64,000 nucleotides of DNA from Bacteroidales bacterium (lineage in GTDB: Bacteria > Bacteroidota > Bacteroidia > Bacteroidales > UBA932). Location: contig JAFRRW010000004.1 of assembly GCA_017427885.1 (NCBI GenBank), positions 1-64,000 on the forward strand, in the 5' to 3' direction. Shown piece after piece: positions 19,901 through 28,134 of the stretch. The first letter of the stretch is position 1. Every line of letters starts with the position of its first letter. A program made the translations under genes and the position numbers. The notes below the pieces were generated by a model. That model saw only the letters and a program-made list of their open reading frames with translations, was not told the DNA's origin and did no database searches.

Positions 19901-19997
19901 CGGGATCGGTGGACCAGGTGTCCTCCGATTCGACTTTCTGACAGCCCGCAAAGGCCGTCACTGCCGCCAGGGCTATGAAATAAAGTATCTTTTTCAT
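16977..19997 (-). CDS. Very long SusE/SusF-like surface glycan-binding lipoprotein with seven tandem modules
   Basis: 1006-residue non-catalytic lipoprotein (lipobox FAGC, Cys19). Two N-terminal Ig/SusE-like domains (about 30-145 and 147-275; PVITLASESVTLDPADPTAEIVLITW in two parts) are followed by seven consecutive modules of about 90-110 residues, each starting with a small-hydrophobic-GTxGGxxW type strand: about 280, 389, 481, 585, 690, 797 and 895. The last three are clearly alike (IIGTVGGTNWDTDFDME, LIGTLGGTNWNTDYDME, LIGTIEGTTWDTDFDMT; and FKIRFDHGWSYNYGA, FKIRLNHDWGENYGA, FKVRRNHAWKYDLGI). SusE and SusF of B. thetaiotaomicron carry two and three such CBMs, so this protein is unusually extended. 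ATG 19997 is preferred to a GTG nine bases upstream. It sits between SusE and the amylases. Confidence 0.88.
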   Translation of the reverse strand: MKKILYFIALAAVTAFAGCQKVESEDTWSTDPVAPELYAHNDILLTTGTTEEDVVFSWSAYRNMPEGLDYQFYMQYGETVVSLYNGKDNYYKTDKESFRNLILGSFSDLPENDTFALQFYVTVSNEGTVFESNTIVVNVYAYGDGVAPVITLASESVTLDPADPTAEIVLITWEPARLVYGEEVKYNVYLKIADPAGSAPRGTKAVDSGAYTLAEGLTETSYSTTTDALNEAIVAAGGQEDADNEVTFIVEAYCESLPGGVDATSAVMNVTTYVSTFPDVLYVPGNLASAWWNPAESPTLKQSSTVKGYYEGIVDLTSQDGGNAEFKFCIVPDWGGDFGGSVTVGGKDGVYVSAEGTVGASDNIVVPSGVYVIMLNKKLNTLKMVSISSVGVIGTAVGGWDAEIPMTWDTETNTFTVESAISEGKYKFRLNDDWDYSIDDTYGVNGGGGDLENTYSGNYRITLDMSSHPYKVKFANTEYPESVYLPGSHNGWGWTTSLSGDGEGKYEGFANTGGEWGFKVTSGPGWSGDGYTEWGLDSVLSSGNGTTVYSIKQGGGNIAEGSDIVYGRVTVDLAELTVTVDEITSVGVIGSFSDNSWSSDKYPMEYNADSDSWVVKDVEIIKGVQWKFRMNEAWTINLGGDLNDLYQDGGNITEEEGARYDIELFISTKPYHATLTKTGESDYIDYDAGPWSIIGTVGGTNWDTDFDMEKDGTVFVAKEIAIEAGQAFKIRFDHGWSYNYGADSEDNPFTATIGTAFALKNGGSDITVSESGSYDIYYDTATTTMTIVKAGTVLEDVWSLIGTLGGTNWNTDYDMEKGEEGLYKATFRFSAGELFKIRLNHDWGENYGASSVTVGAPAQGVFDGGNITISDDGTYDVYFDDATHKIYVMPEGIPVMSLIGTIEGTTWDTDFDMTYGYDETGNAVYSYSGITLAEGNSFKVRRNHAWKYDLGIGDGQDNPFTFTENGITLTVKAGGPDFQLGDGAVANIKVVSPFTDNTTIVISKAE

Positions 19998-20010
19998 TTT
20001 GCTCACGCTT

Positions 20011-21111
20011 TTACTGTTTTTCCATAACTATGACCATAGGAGTCCTGTTGCCATAGATTTTCATCAGATAGGTTCCGTCGCCGGGCACCTTCATGTTTTC
20101 TCCGCCTTCCACGAGTTCGAACCCGTTCTCCACATCGTCGCTCGCCTTGGTGGCGGTACCGAGCTTCGTGGCCCAGTCATGGTCGTAATGGATAAGGAAT
20201 TCGCTTGCGCCGCCTGAGAACGTGACGGGACCGCCGGTCCAGACGTTCTCGACGCAGTCATACACGAGGTCGACGTCGTTTTTCCAGCCGCCGCTCTCTT
20301 CGAATTCGCCGATGAGGCTGATGGCCTTGATTCCTTCTGCGCTGATGGTCATCTTACCGAGGTTGACGGTGATGAGATAATTCTCAACTGCAGCGGATCC
20401 GAACTGGAAGTTCTTGTCGTTGTTCTCGGGACAGCTCCAGTCGGGAGTCAAGCCGTCATATCCCCAGTAATCTCCGGCCCAGGCCCTCTGGGAGAGGATC
20501 TTGAAGCCCTGGTCTTCGCCGGGGACTATGGTGCCGGCGGCGAGGTAGTCGATGAGGACCTTGTATATCCTGGTACCGCCTCCGGTCTCCCAGAACTGGG
20601 GTGCGTTTGCGACATCCCATCCGTTCTGGAACTGGCCGCAGATGTAGAGGAAGTTGAGCTTGGCCTTGAAGGTCTGGATATTGAAAGAGATGGAATTGGT
20701 CGAACGGACCGGATCCGTATTCGTGTTGGCCACCTTGGCCTCGACGTAGGCGTTGATGTCGGCCGCTTCGTTGGCCTTCACTCCGAGGGAGTTGACGACG
20801 ATGCCGTTGATGTCCGCCTTGGTGAGGGTCAGTTCGTTGACATAGGAGGTACCCGCGAGGGCGGATGTCCCGTCCTTCTCGAAGTAAAGGCTGTACAGGA
20901 TCTGCACCGGAGCCCCGAAGGAAGCCTCAGACCACAGGAAGGTCACCTGCTCGCCGGAGTTGTCACCGTTGACGACGATGTCGCCCACGGAGGTCACCAC
21001 CGGAACCACGTATGCAGTGCTGTCGGAGAGGGTGGTCTTGTCCCAGTCGATCTCGCAGGAGCACAGCATAGCAGCCAGGGCTGCAAAGACTATGTATATC
21101 GTTTTTTTCAT
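20011..21111 (-). CDS. susE: SusE-type outer-membrane starch-binding lipoprotein
   Basis: Surface lipoprotein of 366 residues that helps hold alpha-glucan near SusCD. Lipobox LCSC (Cys19); N-terminal Ig-like SusE domain about 25-145 (VVTSVGDIVVNGDNSGEQVTFLWSEAS in two parts); two carbohydrate-binding modules about 150-260 (FLYICGQFQNGWDVANAP) and about 265-364 (AISLIGEFEESGGWKNDVDL ... FLIHYDHDWATKLG). Size and domain order match SusE. The second module shares the strand pattern of the modules in the longer neighbour downstream. 13-base spacing on both sides places it firmly in the operon. Confidence 0.9.
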   Translation of the reverse strand: MKKTIYIVFAALAAMLCSCEIDWDKTTLSDSTAYVVPVVTSVGDIVVNGDNSGEQVTFLWSEASFGAPVQILYSLYFEKDGTSALAGTSYVNELTLTKADINGIVVNSLGVKANEAADINAYVEAKVANTNTDPVRSTNSISFNIQTFKAKLNFLYICGQFQNGWDVANAPQFWETGGGTRIYKVLIDYLAAGTIVPGEDQGFKILSQRAWAGDYWGYDGLTPDWSCPENNDKNFQFGSAAVENYLITVNLGKMTISAEGIKAISLIGEFEESGGWKNDVDLVYDCVENVWTGGPVTFSGGASEFLIHYDHDWATKLGTATKASDDVENGFELVEGGENMKVPGDGTYLMKIYGNRTPMVIVMEKQ

Positions 21112-21124
21112 ATCGAAACAGTTT

Positions 21125-22777
21125 TTAATATCCCTTGTTCTGGGTCATCTTGTAATTGGCGTCGATGTCGGATTCCAGGAGAGGGAAGAGCTTGCGGAAG
21201 GCGGGAAGGTTGATCTTGCCGTTCGCGACTCCACCCTTGCAGGGCCAGGGGAAGGACATTGAAGTGTAGTAGCCGTAGCGGATGAGGTCCGTGCGGCGGT
21301 GGCCTTCGAGCATGAGTTCACGCGCACGCTCGTCAAGCAGCCAGTCGAGGGTGAGGTCCTCGTCCTCCGGCATGGCGACGCCAGCGCGGTCACGGAGGGC
21401 CTTGATGTAATTCTTCGCCTCGGCCGAAGACACGACGCCACCGTTCAAGCGGGCGTCAGCCTCGGCATAGATAAGATACATCTCGGCAAGGCGGAAGATG
21501 GGGAAATCCATGGAGGAGAAACTCTGGTCGTTGAGGGTGCCGTCGCTGTAACGGCCGCTGAACTTCCAGCATCTCCACCCGGTAGAAGTGACGGCATTGT
21601 CGAATTCCTTTTCTCCCTGATTGTAGAAGAAAGCCCTCTTGTCGGAGGCGTCGCGGTCATATCCGAGGCTGGAGGACGGGGAATCCCAGGTCACGCCGCT
21701 GAGGTGGAAACGCTCCACATACTCGTTGGGGACGTGGTAACCGTTCCACTCCTCGGGGACGATGCCGCCGCTGAGTCCGAGCAGGGAGGCCACTGTGCTG
21801 CGGGAAGAATCGAAGAATGCGGAACCGAGGGTGGTGGTGCCGCCCCAGCTCTGGGAGTGGTCCTTGTCGTAGTCTATCCCGAAGATAAACTCGTCGGCCG
21901 CCGCACCCGTCTCGGTATTGTCCTGCATGAAGAGTTCCTCATACACGGGATGGAGGGTGTAACCCATACCGATCACGGTCTCGGCCATCTTTTGGGCATC
22001 GGCCCAGCGGGCGGTGCCGGTATAGACTTCGGCATTGAGGTACATGCGGGCCAGGAGGGCCGCAACGCTTCCCTTGGTCGGACGGGGATAGCGGACTGCG
22101 CCGAAAGCGGGCATGTCGCTGCCTTCAAGCAGGTCCTTGCACTCGGTCTCGATCCAGTTGAAGAGTTCTGCCCTCTCTATCTGGTCGGGAAGGGAACCGT
22201 CGACGATGTTGTCCGGGGTAGGGAAAGGAGGATTTCCGAACAGGTCCATAAGATAGAAGAAATAGAGGGCCCTGTGGAAACGGGCCTCGGCCCTGTATCC
22301 GTGAACGGTGTTCATTATGGATGAATGGCCCCTGGATTCGAGTTCGCTGTCCTCCGTCTGGAGAAGGTACTCGTTTGCAAGGGCGATACCCTTGAGAAGG
22401 CGGGTGTAGCAGATACCGACACCGGCATTGGAGCTAGTCCAGTTGTTGTAGCACAGGTCAGGTACGTAGGAGTCGCTGGTCCACGTACACTTGAACGAAT
22501 CCGCGGTCATTTCCTGAAGGTTGATCACCTGGCGGAGAAGCTCGCTCTGTCCGGCATCGGGAGCGGTGATGTCTGCCGAACCGGGATCGGTCTGGCTGAC
22601 GAAGCACCAGTAAGCGTTTATATAGGACAGTCCCGCAAGATAGCTGCTTTCGCTGGCGTACGCATCTTCGGATGTGGTGTCCGTCTCGTTGAGGGGTGTT
22701 GTGTCGAGGTCTCCGAGGCAGGAGGTTGCCGCGAACGCAAGGACCGCCGTCATGAATATAGTATATATCTTTTTCAT
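21125..22777 (-). CDS. susD: SusD-type starch-binding lipoprotein
   Basis: Glycan-binding lid of the SusC barrel encoded upstream. Lipobox AATSC (Cys20) followed by LGDLDTTPLNETDTT; helical TPR-like core (RAEARFHRALYFFYLMDLFGNPPF about 165-190); SusD C-terminal half with FPIFRLAEMYLIYAEADAR and LLDERARELMLEGHRRTDLIRYG, which are classical SusD/RagB motifs. 550 residues is within the family range. Gene order (SusC, SusD, SusE, SusF-like, GH13) copies the starch-utilisation system. Confidence 0.96.
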   Translation of the reverse strand: MKKIYTIFMTAVLAFAATSCLGDLDTTPLNETDTTSEDAYASESSYLAGLSYINAYWCFVSQTDPGSADITAPDAGQSELLRQVINLQEMTADSFKCTWTSDSYVPDLCYNNWTSSNAGVGICYTRLLKGIALANEYLLQTEDSELESRGHSSIMNTVHGYRAEARFHRALYFFYLMDLFGNPPFPTPDNIVDGSLPDQIERAELFNWIETECKDLLEGSDMPAFGAVRYPRPTKGSVAALLARMYLNAEVYTGTARWADAQKMAETVIGMGYTLHPVYEELFMQDNTETGAAADEFIFGIDYDKDHSQSWGGTTTLGSAFFDSSRSTVASLLGLSGGIVPEEWNGYHVPNEYVERFHLSGVTWDSPSSSLGYDRDASDKRAFFYNQGEKEFDNAVTSTGWRCWKFSGRYSDGTLNDQSFSSMDFPIFRLAEMYLIYAEADARLNGGVVSSAEAKNYIKALRDRAGVAMPEDEDLTLDWLLDERARELMLEGHRRTDLIRYGYYTSMSFPWPCKGGVANGKINLPAFRKLFPLLESDIDANYKMTQNKGY

Positions 22778-22790
22778 ATCCTTTCCGTCT

Positions 22791-25772
22791 TTAGAAATTG
22801 ATGCTCATGCGAACGGTGAAGAATCTCGGACGAGGGACGATGTTGTTGTCCACTCCGTCGTTGATGTTGGCGGTGGAATAGAGTTCAGGATCGAGTCCGG
22901 TGTATTTGGTGAAGATGCAGACGTTCTGCACGGAACCTGCCAGACGGATCGACTCGACTCCCTTGCGAGGCTTGAAGGTGTAGCCGAGGTTGATGTCGTC
23001 GATCTTGAAGAAGGACGCATCCTCTATCCACATGTCCGAATACTGCTGGTAATCGTTGCTCGGGGCAGTCCAGCCGTTGATAAGGAACTTGGAACTCAGA
23101 TTGTTGATATAACCCTTGGAGAAGTCGTCGCTGTTGGATGAGCTGTAACCCTTGCGGATGTTGTTGATGGCGTAGTTGCCTACCGAGCCGTGGGCATTCA
23201 CGCTGAAGTCCCAGTTCTTCCAGCTCAGGCGGGTATTGAAGCCGAAATACATCCAGGGGGTGGGGCTGTAGCCGGTTACATAGCGGTCTTCGGGAGATAT
23301 CTCTCCGTCGCCGTTGCGGTCCACGAGACCGTTCTGGATGGGTTTGCCGGCGGAGTCGTAAAGCTGTTCATAGAGGTAGAACACGTTCGGGGCGAACCCT
23401 ACCCTGTGAAGGGCGGAGTAGCCGTCGGTACCACCGAGCTTGGATCCGGTCTCGACTCCCTTGAAGTTGGCCGAGTTCCCGGCAGTCAGTTTGGTTATTT
23501 CGGTGTTCTGGAACGTTACGTTACCACCTACGCTCCAGTGCCAGTCCCTGGTCTCCACGGGAACCACGTTGAGGGTCACCTCTATTCCCTTGTTGACCAT
23601 CGTACCGATATTCTGGATGAGATAGTTGGTGAAGTTGCTTCCCATAGGAACGGCCACGTTGTTGAGGAGGTCGTCCGTCTGACGGTAGTAACCTTCGACA
23701 GTTCCGGTGACGCGGTCGGCCGCGAAGCCGAAGTCAAGACCGACGTTGTACGTGGTCGTGGTCTCCCACTTGATCTTGGGATTGTAGCCCTGAGGGCTGA
23801 GGGTGCTGATGTTTTCCCCTCCCATGTTGTACATCATGCGGGCGTCGGCCGCCATATAGTAGCGGGCCATGTACTGGTAGTAGTCGTCACCAATATCCTG
23901 CTGGCCGGTCTTTCCCCATCCGAGACGCAGCTTGAGGGCGGAAACGGCCCTGCTGCCGGAAAGGAAGTTCTCGTTCTTGATGTTCCAGGCGAAGGCCGCC
24001 GAAGGGAACAGTCCCCACCTGAGCGACTTCGCGAAACGCGATGTGGCGTCGTCACGCAGGGTGAAGGTGAAGAGGTACTTGCTCCTTATGGAGTAGTTCA
24101 CCCTTCCGAAGAAGGAGATGAGGTAATACTCCCTCGCGCTGTTGGGGCTCTTCTGGTAAATGTTGGAATCACTGAAAAAGTCCCCTTTATTATAATAGGT
24201 CGTGCCTTCCCAACGGTAGTAGTTGCGCTGCCAGGAATAGCCGGCCATCACGTCGAGGTTGGACGTCTTGAACGCGTGGTTCCAGTCGGCGTAGAATTCG
24301 AGCAGTGTGTTGCGGTTCACATTCCTGGACTTGGAGGAATAGTCTCCGCTGGTGGCGATCATCCTGTCGGATACGTATGTTCCGAGGTCCCTGTAATACT
24401 TGCTGTGGGAATCGGAGATGTCATATCCCAGGTTCAGGTTGAGCCTCAGGTCCTCGAAGCCGTGGATACGGTAGTCCAGCTGCAGGTTGCCTATGGAGCG
24501 CAGGACGTTTCCGGTGCTGTGGGCGTCATAGAGCATGGACACCGGGTTGTAGGAAGAAAGGGTGTTGGCAGAAGTGTCGCTGTACCAGTTCCAATAGGAG
24601 CCGTCGGGGTTCTTCACCGGTTTGGTGGGATCGAAGGCCAGGGCGTTGCCCACGGCTCCGGAGTCACCCCAGGTGAAGTCTGAGGAAATGCCTTTAACGT
24701 TGAGGTTCACGCTAAGATGGTCGTCGAAGAATTTCGGAGCAAGGCTTATGTCCATGTTGTAACGGGAAGCGTCGCCCACCTTGAGGGTTCCCTGGTCGTA
24801 ATTGTAGCCCATGCTGTAACGCAGGGGAATCTTCTTGCCGGCCAGGACGCTGATGTTGTGGTCCGTGGATATTCCGAGACGGTAGATCTCGCTCTGCCAG
24901 TCGGTGTCGTCGGTACCGAGGATGCCGGCCTTCTCGGGATATACGGAGTTGATGTAGTCGGTGAATTGCGAAGCGTTCATCATTTCCAGCCTGCGGTAAT
25001 TCTGCTTGACGGAGAAACTTCCGTTATAGGTTACGCGGGGTTCATCGGTACGGATGCCCTTCTTGGTGGTGATGATGATGACACCATTGCTGGCCCTGGA
25101 TCCGTAAATAGCGGTCGCGGACGCATCCTTGAGGACAGAGAAGCTCTCGATGTCATTGGGATTCACGCTGGCAAGGGGGTCGCCCATGAACGCGCCGCCT
25201 TCCTTTGTGATGGGAACGCCGTCAATGACGACCAGAGGGTCGTTGCTGGCGGTAAGCGAGGAACCACCCCTGATGCGGAAGGCGCTCTTGGCGCCGGGTT
25301 CACCGGAAGCGGGGGTGATGTTGAGTCCGGACACCTTTCCCACAAGGGCCTGGGCCGGGCTCGTGATAGCTCCGCGGTTCACGTCATCCGCCTTGATGGA
25401 GGCCACGGAACCGGTCATGTCGGTCTTCTTGACCGTACCGTATCCGATGACGACCACATCATCAATGAATTCGGAGTCGGTTGCAAGAATTATCCGGGAG
25501 GGGACTTCGGAGGCCTTGTAGGAATGGGTTGTATAGCCTATGCAACTGATTTCCACAATAGCGTCCGCCGAAGCCACCTTGAGTGCGAAGTTGCCATCCA
25601 TATCGGTTACCGTACCGTTCTGGGTGCCCTTTTCCACAATGGAAACACCCACCACGGGGCCGATTTCGTCGACAACCGTACCCGTAATCTCATATCCGCC
25701 CTGGGCGGATGCACTCACCGGAACCAGCGCGAAAGCGCAGGCAGCGGCAAGGAGAATCAGGATTCTTTTCAT
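22791..25772 (-). CDS. susC: SusC-type TonB-dependent oligosaccharide transporter
   Basis: Outer-membrane importer of oligosaccharides. Signal peptide ending SASAQ; carboxypeptidase-regulatory-like domain about 27-103 (ITGTVVDEIGPVVGVSIVEK); TonB-box region with VVVIGYGTVKKTDMTGS; plug with RIRGGSSLTASNDPLVVIDG and VLKDASATAIYGSRASNGVI; barrel ending FFTVRMSINF. In contrast to the SusC at 883 it has no STN domain, so it transports but does not signal to a sigma factor. Length 993. It is the second gene of the PUL, 22 bases after the transporter gene. Confidence 0.96.
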   Translation of the reverse strand: MKRILILLAAACAFALVPVSASAQGGYEITGTVVDEIGPVVGVSIVEKGTQNGTVTDMDGNFALKVASADAIVEISCIGYTTHSYKASEVPSRIILATDSEFIDDVVVIGYGTVKKTDMTGSVASIKADDVNRGAITSPAQALVGKVSGLNITPASGEPGAKSAFRIRGGSSLTASNDPLVVIDGVPITKEGGAFMGDPLASVNPNDIESFSVLKDASATAIYGSRASNGVIIITTKKGIRTDEPRVTYNGSFSVKQNYRRLEMMNASQFTDYINSVYPEKAGILGTDDTDWQSEIYRLGISTDHNISVLAGKKIPLRYSMGYNYDQGTLKVGDASRYNMDISLAPKFFDDHLSVNLNVKGISSDFTWGDSGAVGNALAFDPTKPVKNPDGSYWNWYSDTSANTLSSYNPVSMLYDAHSTGNVLRSIGNLQLDYRIHGFEDLRLNLNLGYDISDSHSKYYRDLGTYVSDRMIATSGDYSSKSRNVNRNTLLEFYADWNHAFKTSNLDVMAGYSWQRNYYRWEGTTYYNKGDFFSDSNIYQKSPNSAREYYLISFFGRVNYSIRSKYLFTFTLRDDATSRFAKSLRWGLFPSAAFAWNIKNENFLSGSRAVSALKLRLGWGKTGQQDIGDDYYQYMARYYMAADARMMYNMGGENISTLSPQGYNPKIKWETTTTYNVGLDFGFAADRVTGTVEGYYRQTDDLLNNVAVPMGSNFTNYLIQNIGTMVNKGIEVTLNVVPVETRDWHWSVGGNVTFQNTEITKLTAGNSANFKGVETGSKLGGTDGYSALHRVGFAPNVFYLYEQLYDSAGKPIQNGLVDRNGDGEISPEDRYVTGYSPTPWMYFGFNTRLSWKNWDFSVNAHGSVGNYAINNIRKGYSSSNSDDFSKGYINNLSSKFLINGWTAPSNDYQQYSDMWIEDASFFKIDDINLGYTFKPRKGVESIRLAGSVQNVCIFTKYTGLDPELYSTANINDGVDNNIVPRPRFFTVRMSINF

Positions 25773-25794
25773 TGAACGATTGATTAGTTGAACA

Positions 25795-27138
25795 TTATTT
25801 ATTGATCTTGATGAATTTCACGCAGACAGCCCCGGCTACGAGGAAGATTCCGGCAAGGAGCAGCATGGCCCCCTGGTTTCCCCCGACGAGTTTCAGCACG
25901 AAACCACCTGTTGCGGCCGCAATTATCTGCGGCAGACAGATGGTACAGTTGAAAAGCCCGAGGTAACTCCCCATATGCGAATCGCCTTCGAGGGCATTGG
26001 TGAGCAATGTGAAGGGAAGGGCGAGCATAGCAGCCCACGCGGCGCCGATCAGGAAATAGGCCGCGCAGGCGAGATATTTGTCATGGATGAAGAAAAGCGA
26101 GGCGAAGCCGGCGGCACCGATAAGGAGGCTGACGACATAGGCTTTCCCCAATTTCCTGAACCTTGGAAGGACCAGGGCCCACAGGACGGCTCCCACCGCC
26201 TGCACGGCGAATGCGACACCCACCCAGTTGCCGGCGTCCTGGTATGCCTTGGAAGAGGTGTCAGTCACCCCACCCCAGCAGTTGAACGCCAGGGTACCGT
26301 TGGAATAGGTCCACATATACAGGAAGGCGGCCCAGCAGAAAAACTGCACGAGTCCCACCGTCCAGAAGGTGCGGGGGGCCTTGACCAGTAGCTTGAACAG
26401 GTTGATCCTGCGGTGACCGCCCTCCCTTTCCAGGCTTTCAGTATCGATGCCGTGGAACTCGGCATACTCCTTCGGAGGCATTTCCTTAACCTTGAAGAAA
26501 GTATAGAGCACGCACACGATGAGGATCGCGGCTCCGACATAGAACGAGGAGATGACCGAATCCGGTACGACTCCTTCCGGAGCCTCGTTGGCGATGCCTA
26601 TCCAGGTAAAGAATATGGGAAGCAGGTATCCCACAAGGCTTCCGGCGTTGCAAAGGAAACTCTGAATGGAGTAAGCCTGCGCCTTCTGTTCCTCACCCAC
26701 CATGTCGCCGACCATCATCTTGAACGGCTGCATGGCCACGTTTATGCTGGTGTCAAGGAAGATGAGGCTGAAAAGGCCGAACCACATCGCCGAATTGAGC
26801 CCGAGAAGCACATAAGCAGTGTTGAGACGCAGGCTTCCGGCATTGGGCAGCAGGACCATCACAAGCACCGCTACTATCGCACCGGCAAGGAGATAAGGCT
26901 TGCGGCGTCCGAGACGGCACCAAGTCCGGTCGGACCACTTGCCGATCAATGGCTGGACTATCATTCCCATAAGGGGAGGGAGGATCCAGAAAAAACTCAG
27001 CTGGTGTGGATCCGCGCCGAGGGTTGCGAATATGCGGCTGATGTTTGCACTCTGCAGGGCATAGGCAATCTGAACCCCGAAAAATCCGAAGCTCAGGTTC
27101 CACATCTGCCAGAAGGACAACTTTACCTTCTTATCCAT
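25795..27138 (-). CDS. MFS sugar transporter (SLC45/GPH-like maltose or sucrose carrier)
   Basis: Inner-membrane 12-helix carrier, first gene of the PUL. N-terminal WNLSFGFFGVQIAYALQSANISRIF, GKWSDRTWCRLGRRKPYL (the MFS loop-2 motif) and SYLGLFNCTICLPQIIA are characteristic of the SLC45/sucrose-maltose group found in Bacteroidetes starch loci. Expected job: moving maltose or other disaccharide across the cytoplasmic membrane after periplasmic cleavage. 447 residues. The start follows the promoter at 27254-27284 by roughly 110 bases of structured leader. Confidence 0.88.
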   Translation of the reverse strand: MDKKVKLSFWQMWNLSFGFFGVQIAYALQSANISRIFATLGADPHQLSFFWILPPLMGMIVQPLIGKWSDRTWCRLGRRKPYLLAGAIVAVLVMVLLPNAGSLRLNTAYVLLGLNSAMWFGLFSLIFLDTSINVAMQPFKMMVGDMVGEEQKAQAYSIQSFLCNAGSLVGYLLPIFFTWIGIANEAPEGVVPDSVISSFYVGAAILIVCVLYTFFKVKEMPPKEYAEFHGIDTESLEREGGHRRINLFKLLVKAPRTFWTVGLVQFFCWAAFLYMWTYSNGTLAFNCWGGVTDTSSKAYQDAGNWVGVAFAVQAVGAVLWALVLPRFRKLGKAYVVSLLIGAAGFASLFFIHDKYLACAAYFLIGAAWAAMLALPFTLLTNALEGDSHMGSYLGLFNCTICLPQIIAAATGGFVLKLVGGNQGAMLLLAGIFLVAGAVCVKFIKINK

Positions 27139-27186
27139 TTGAATCAGTTTCAGTGTCAGATCCCTTTATGTGGTTTCAACCATTAT

Positions 27187-27254
27187 GCACATTCCTCCCC
27201 GGGGGCCTGAATGCCGGAAACGGAACAGCTGCCTTTATAAGGCAGGAAATGTGC
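27187..27254. repeat. Nested inverted repeats in the leader of the PUL operon
   Basis: Outer arms GCACATT (27187) and AATGTGC (27248) enclose a perfect CTGCCTT-TAT-AAGGCAG palindrome (27229-27245) and an imperfect CATTC...GAATG stem around CCCCGGGG (27190-27213). On the minus-strand transcript these lie between the start site and the transporter ATG. They could be an operator, an mRNA leader structure, or both. Confidence 0.6.
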
Positions 27255-27284
27255 AAAATTATCTAATTCGTTTCAAAAAACAAA
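27254..27284 (-). promoter_or_regulatory. Promoter of the starch/galactan PUL
   Basis: On the minus strand, TTTG at 27284-27281 (-33), spacer of 19 bases, TAATTTTG at 27261-27254 (-7), an ideal fit to the Bacteroidetes primary sigma consensus TTTG-N19/21-TAnnTTTG. Expected start near 27247. The -33 box abuts the stop codon of the MBL-fold gene, so that gene is separately transcribed. Confidence 0.8.
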
Positions 27285-27285
27285 A

Positions 27286-28134
27286 TCAGAGGATGTTGAA
27301 CGGAGACGGGAATGTTCGGGGAAGAGCCTGAAGATTCACCTCGGAAAGGGCCCCGATGGACTCCAGGGCCCCGGAAACGGCCTCAAGGGCGAGGTCCAGG
27401 GTATTGTTGTTTTCGCTAAGATGACAGAGGAAAATATTCCTGAGACCGGAATGCCAGACAGCTTTCACGGTAGCGGCGCACTCGTCGTTGCTGAGGTGGC
27501 CGAAGCCTCCGCTGATGCGGTGCTTCAGTTCCGCGGTATAGGGCCCATTGCGGAGCATCAACGGATCATAATTGGACTCGATCACGAGGGTATCCGCCTT
27601 GGCGGCGAATTCCATTGCCTCCGGAGTCATCCTGCCGCAATCCGTGATGATCACGAACCTGTGGCCGTCAATCCGGATGGCGAAACCCACGGTCTGGGTG
27701 GCGTCGTGAGGAACCTCGAAGCACCTGACCTCCACAGTGACAGGGCATCCCGAAAGGGGTATCGCGGTCCACTCCCCTTCCGCGAATTCCCGTCTGCAGG
27801 AAGAGATATATGATGCCGTGAAAGGGTGGTTCGAAAGGGTATGGTGAAGGACAGGGGTGGCATAAACCGGGAAAGCCATCCTCTTGCAGTAGGAGCCGAG
27901 GAAGCGTATGTGGTCCATATGGTCGTGGGTCACGAGCACTGCGGAAACACCGGAAAAATCAGCCCCGGCATTGCCCAGTTCGCGTTTCAGCCTCCTCAGG
28001 CTGACTCCGGCGTCGATCAGGATCCCGACGGGACGGGCCAGGGGGGAGTAAGAATCAGCTCCCTCATCTGGCTGCCAGGCCAGATAATACGAATTCCCGC
28101 AGCTTCCGCTGGAAAGACTCATGAACCTGATCAC
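27286..28134 (-). CDS. MBL-fold metallohydrolase (YycJ/WalJ-like)
   Basis: Cytoplasmic metallo-beta-lactamase-fold hydrolase, 282 residues. N-terminus MIRFMSLSSGSCGNSYYL and the zinc motif LVTHDHMDH (about 70-78), then PHDATQTVGF, ITDCG, and IESNYD follow the YycJ/WalJ family, reported as 5'-3' exonuclease-like enzymes. The start is taken at GTG 28134, which overlaps the upstream TPR gene stop as GTGA; this gives the family-typical N-terminus and implies translational coupling. An ATG at 28122 is the alternative and would drop four conserved residues. Confidence 0.88.
   Translation of the reverse strand: MIRFMSLSSGSCGNSYYLAWQPDEGADSYSPLARPVGILIDAGVSLRRLKRELGNAGADFSGVSAVLVTHDHMDHIRFLGSYCKRMAFPVYATPVLHHTLSNHPFTASYISSCRREFAEGEWTAIPLSGCPVTVEVRCFEVPHDATQTVGFAIRIDGHRFVIITDCGRMTPEAMEFAAKADTLVIESNYDPLMLRNGPYTAELKHRISGGFGHLSNDECAATVKAVWHSGLRNIFLCHLSENNNTLDLALEAVSGALESIGALSEVNLQALPRTFPSPFNIL

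Noticed and set aside
16935..20027. Two long plus-strand open frames opposite the seven-module binding protein
   Set aside because: Antisense shadows of a strongly supported lipoprotein gene; no signal, motif or promoter, and composition typical of reverse-strand reading.
23190..24683. Plus-strand open frame of almost 500 codons opposite SusC
   Set aside because: Same reason: antisense to SusC, Val/Gly/His-rich, no recognisable fold or ribosome site.
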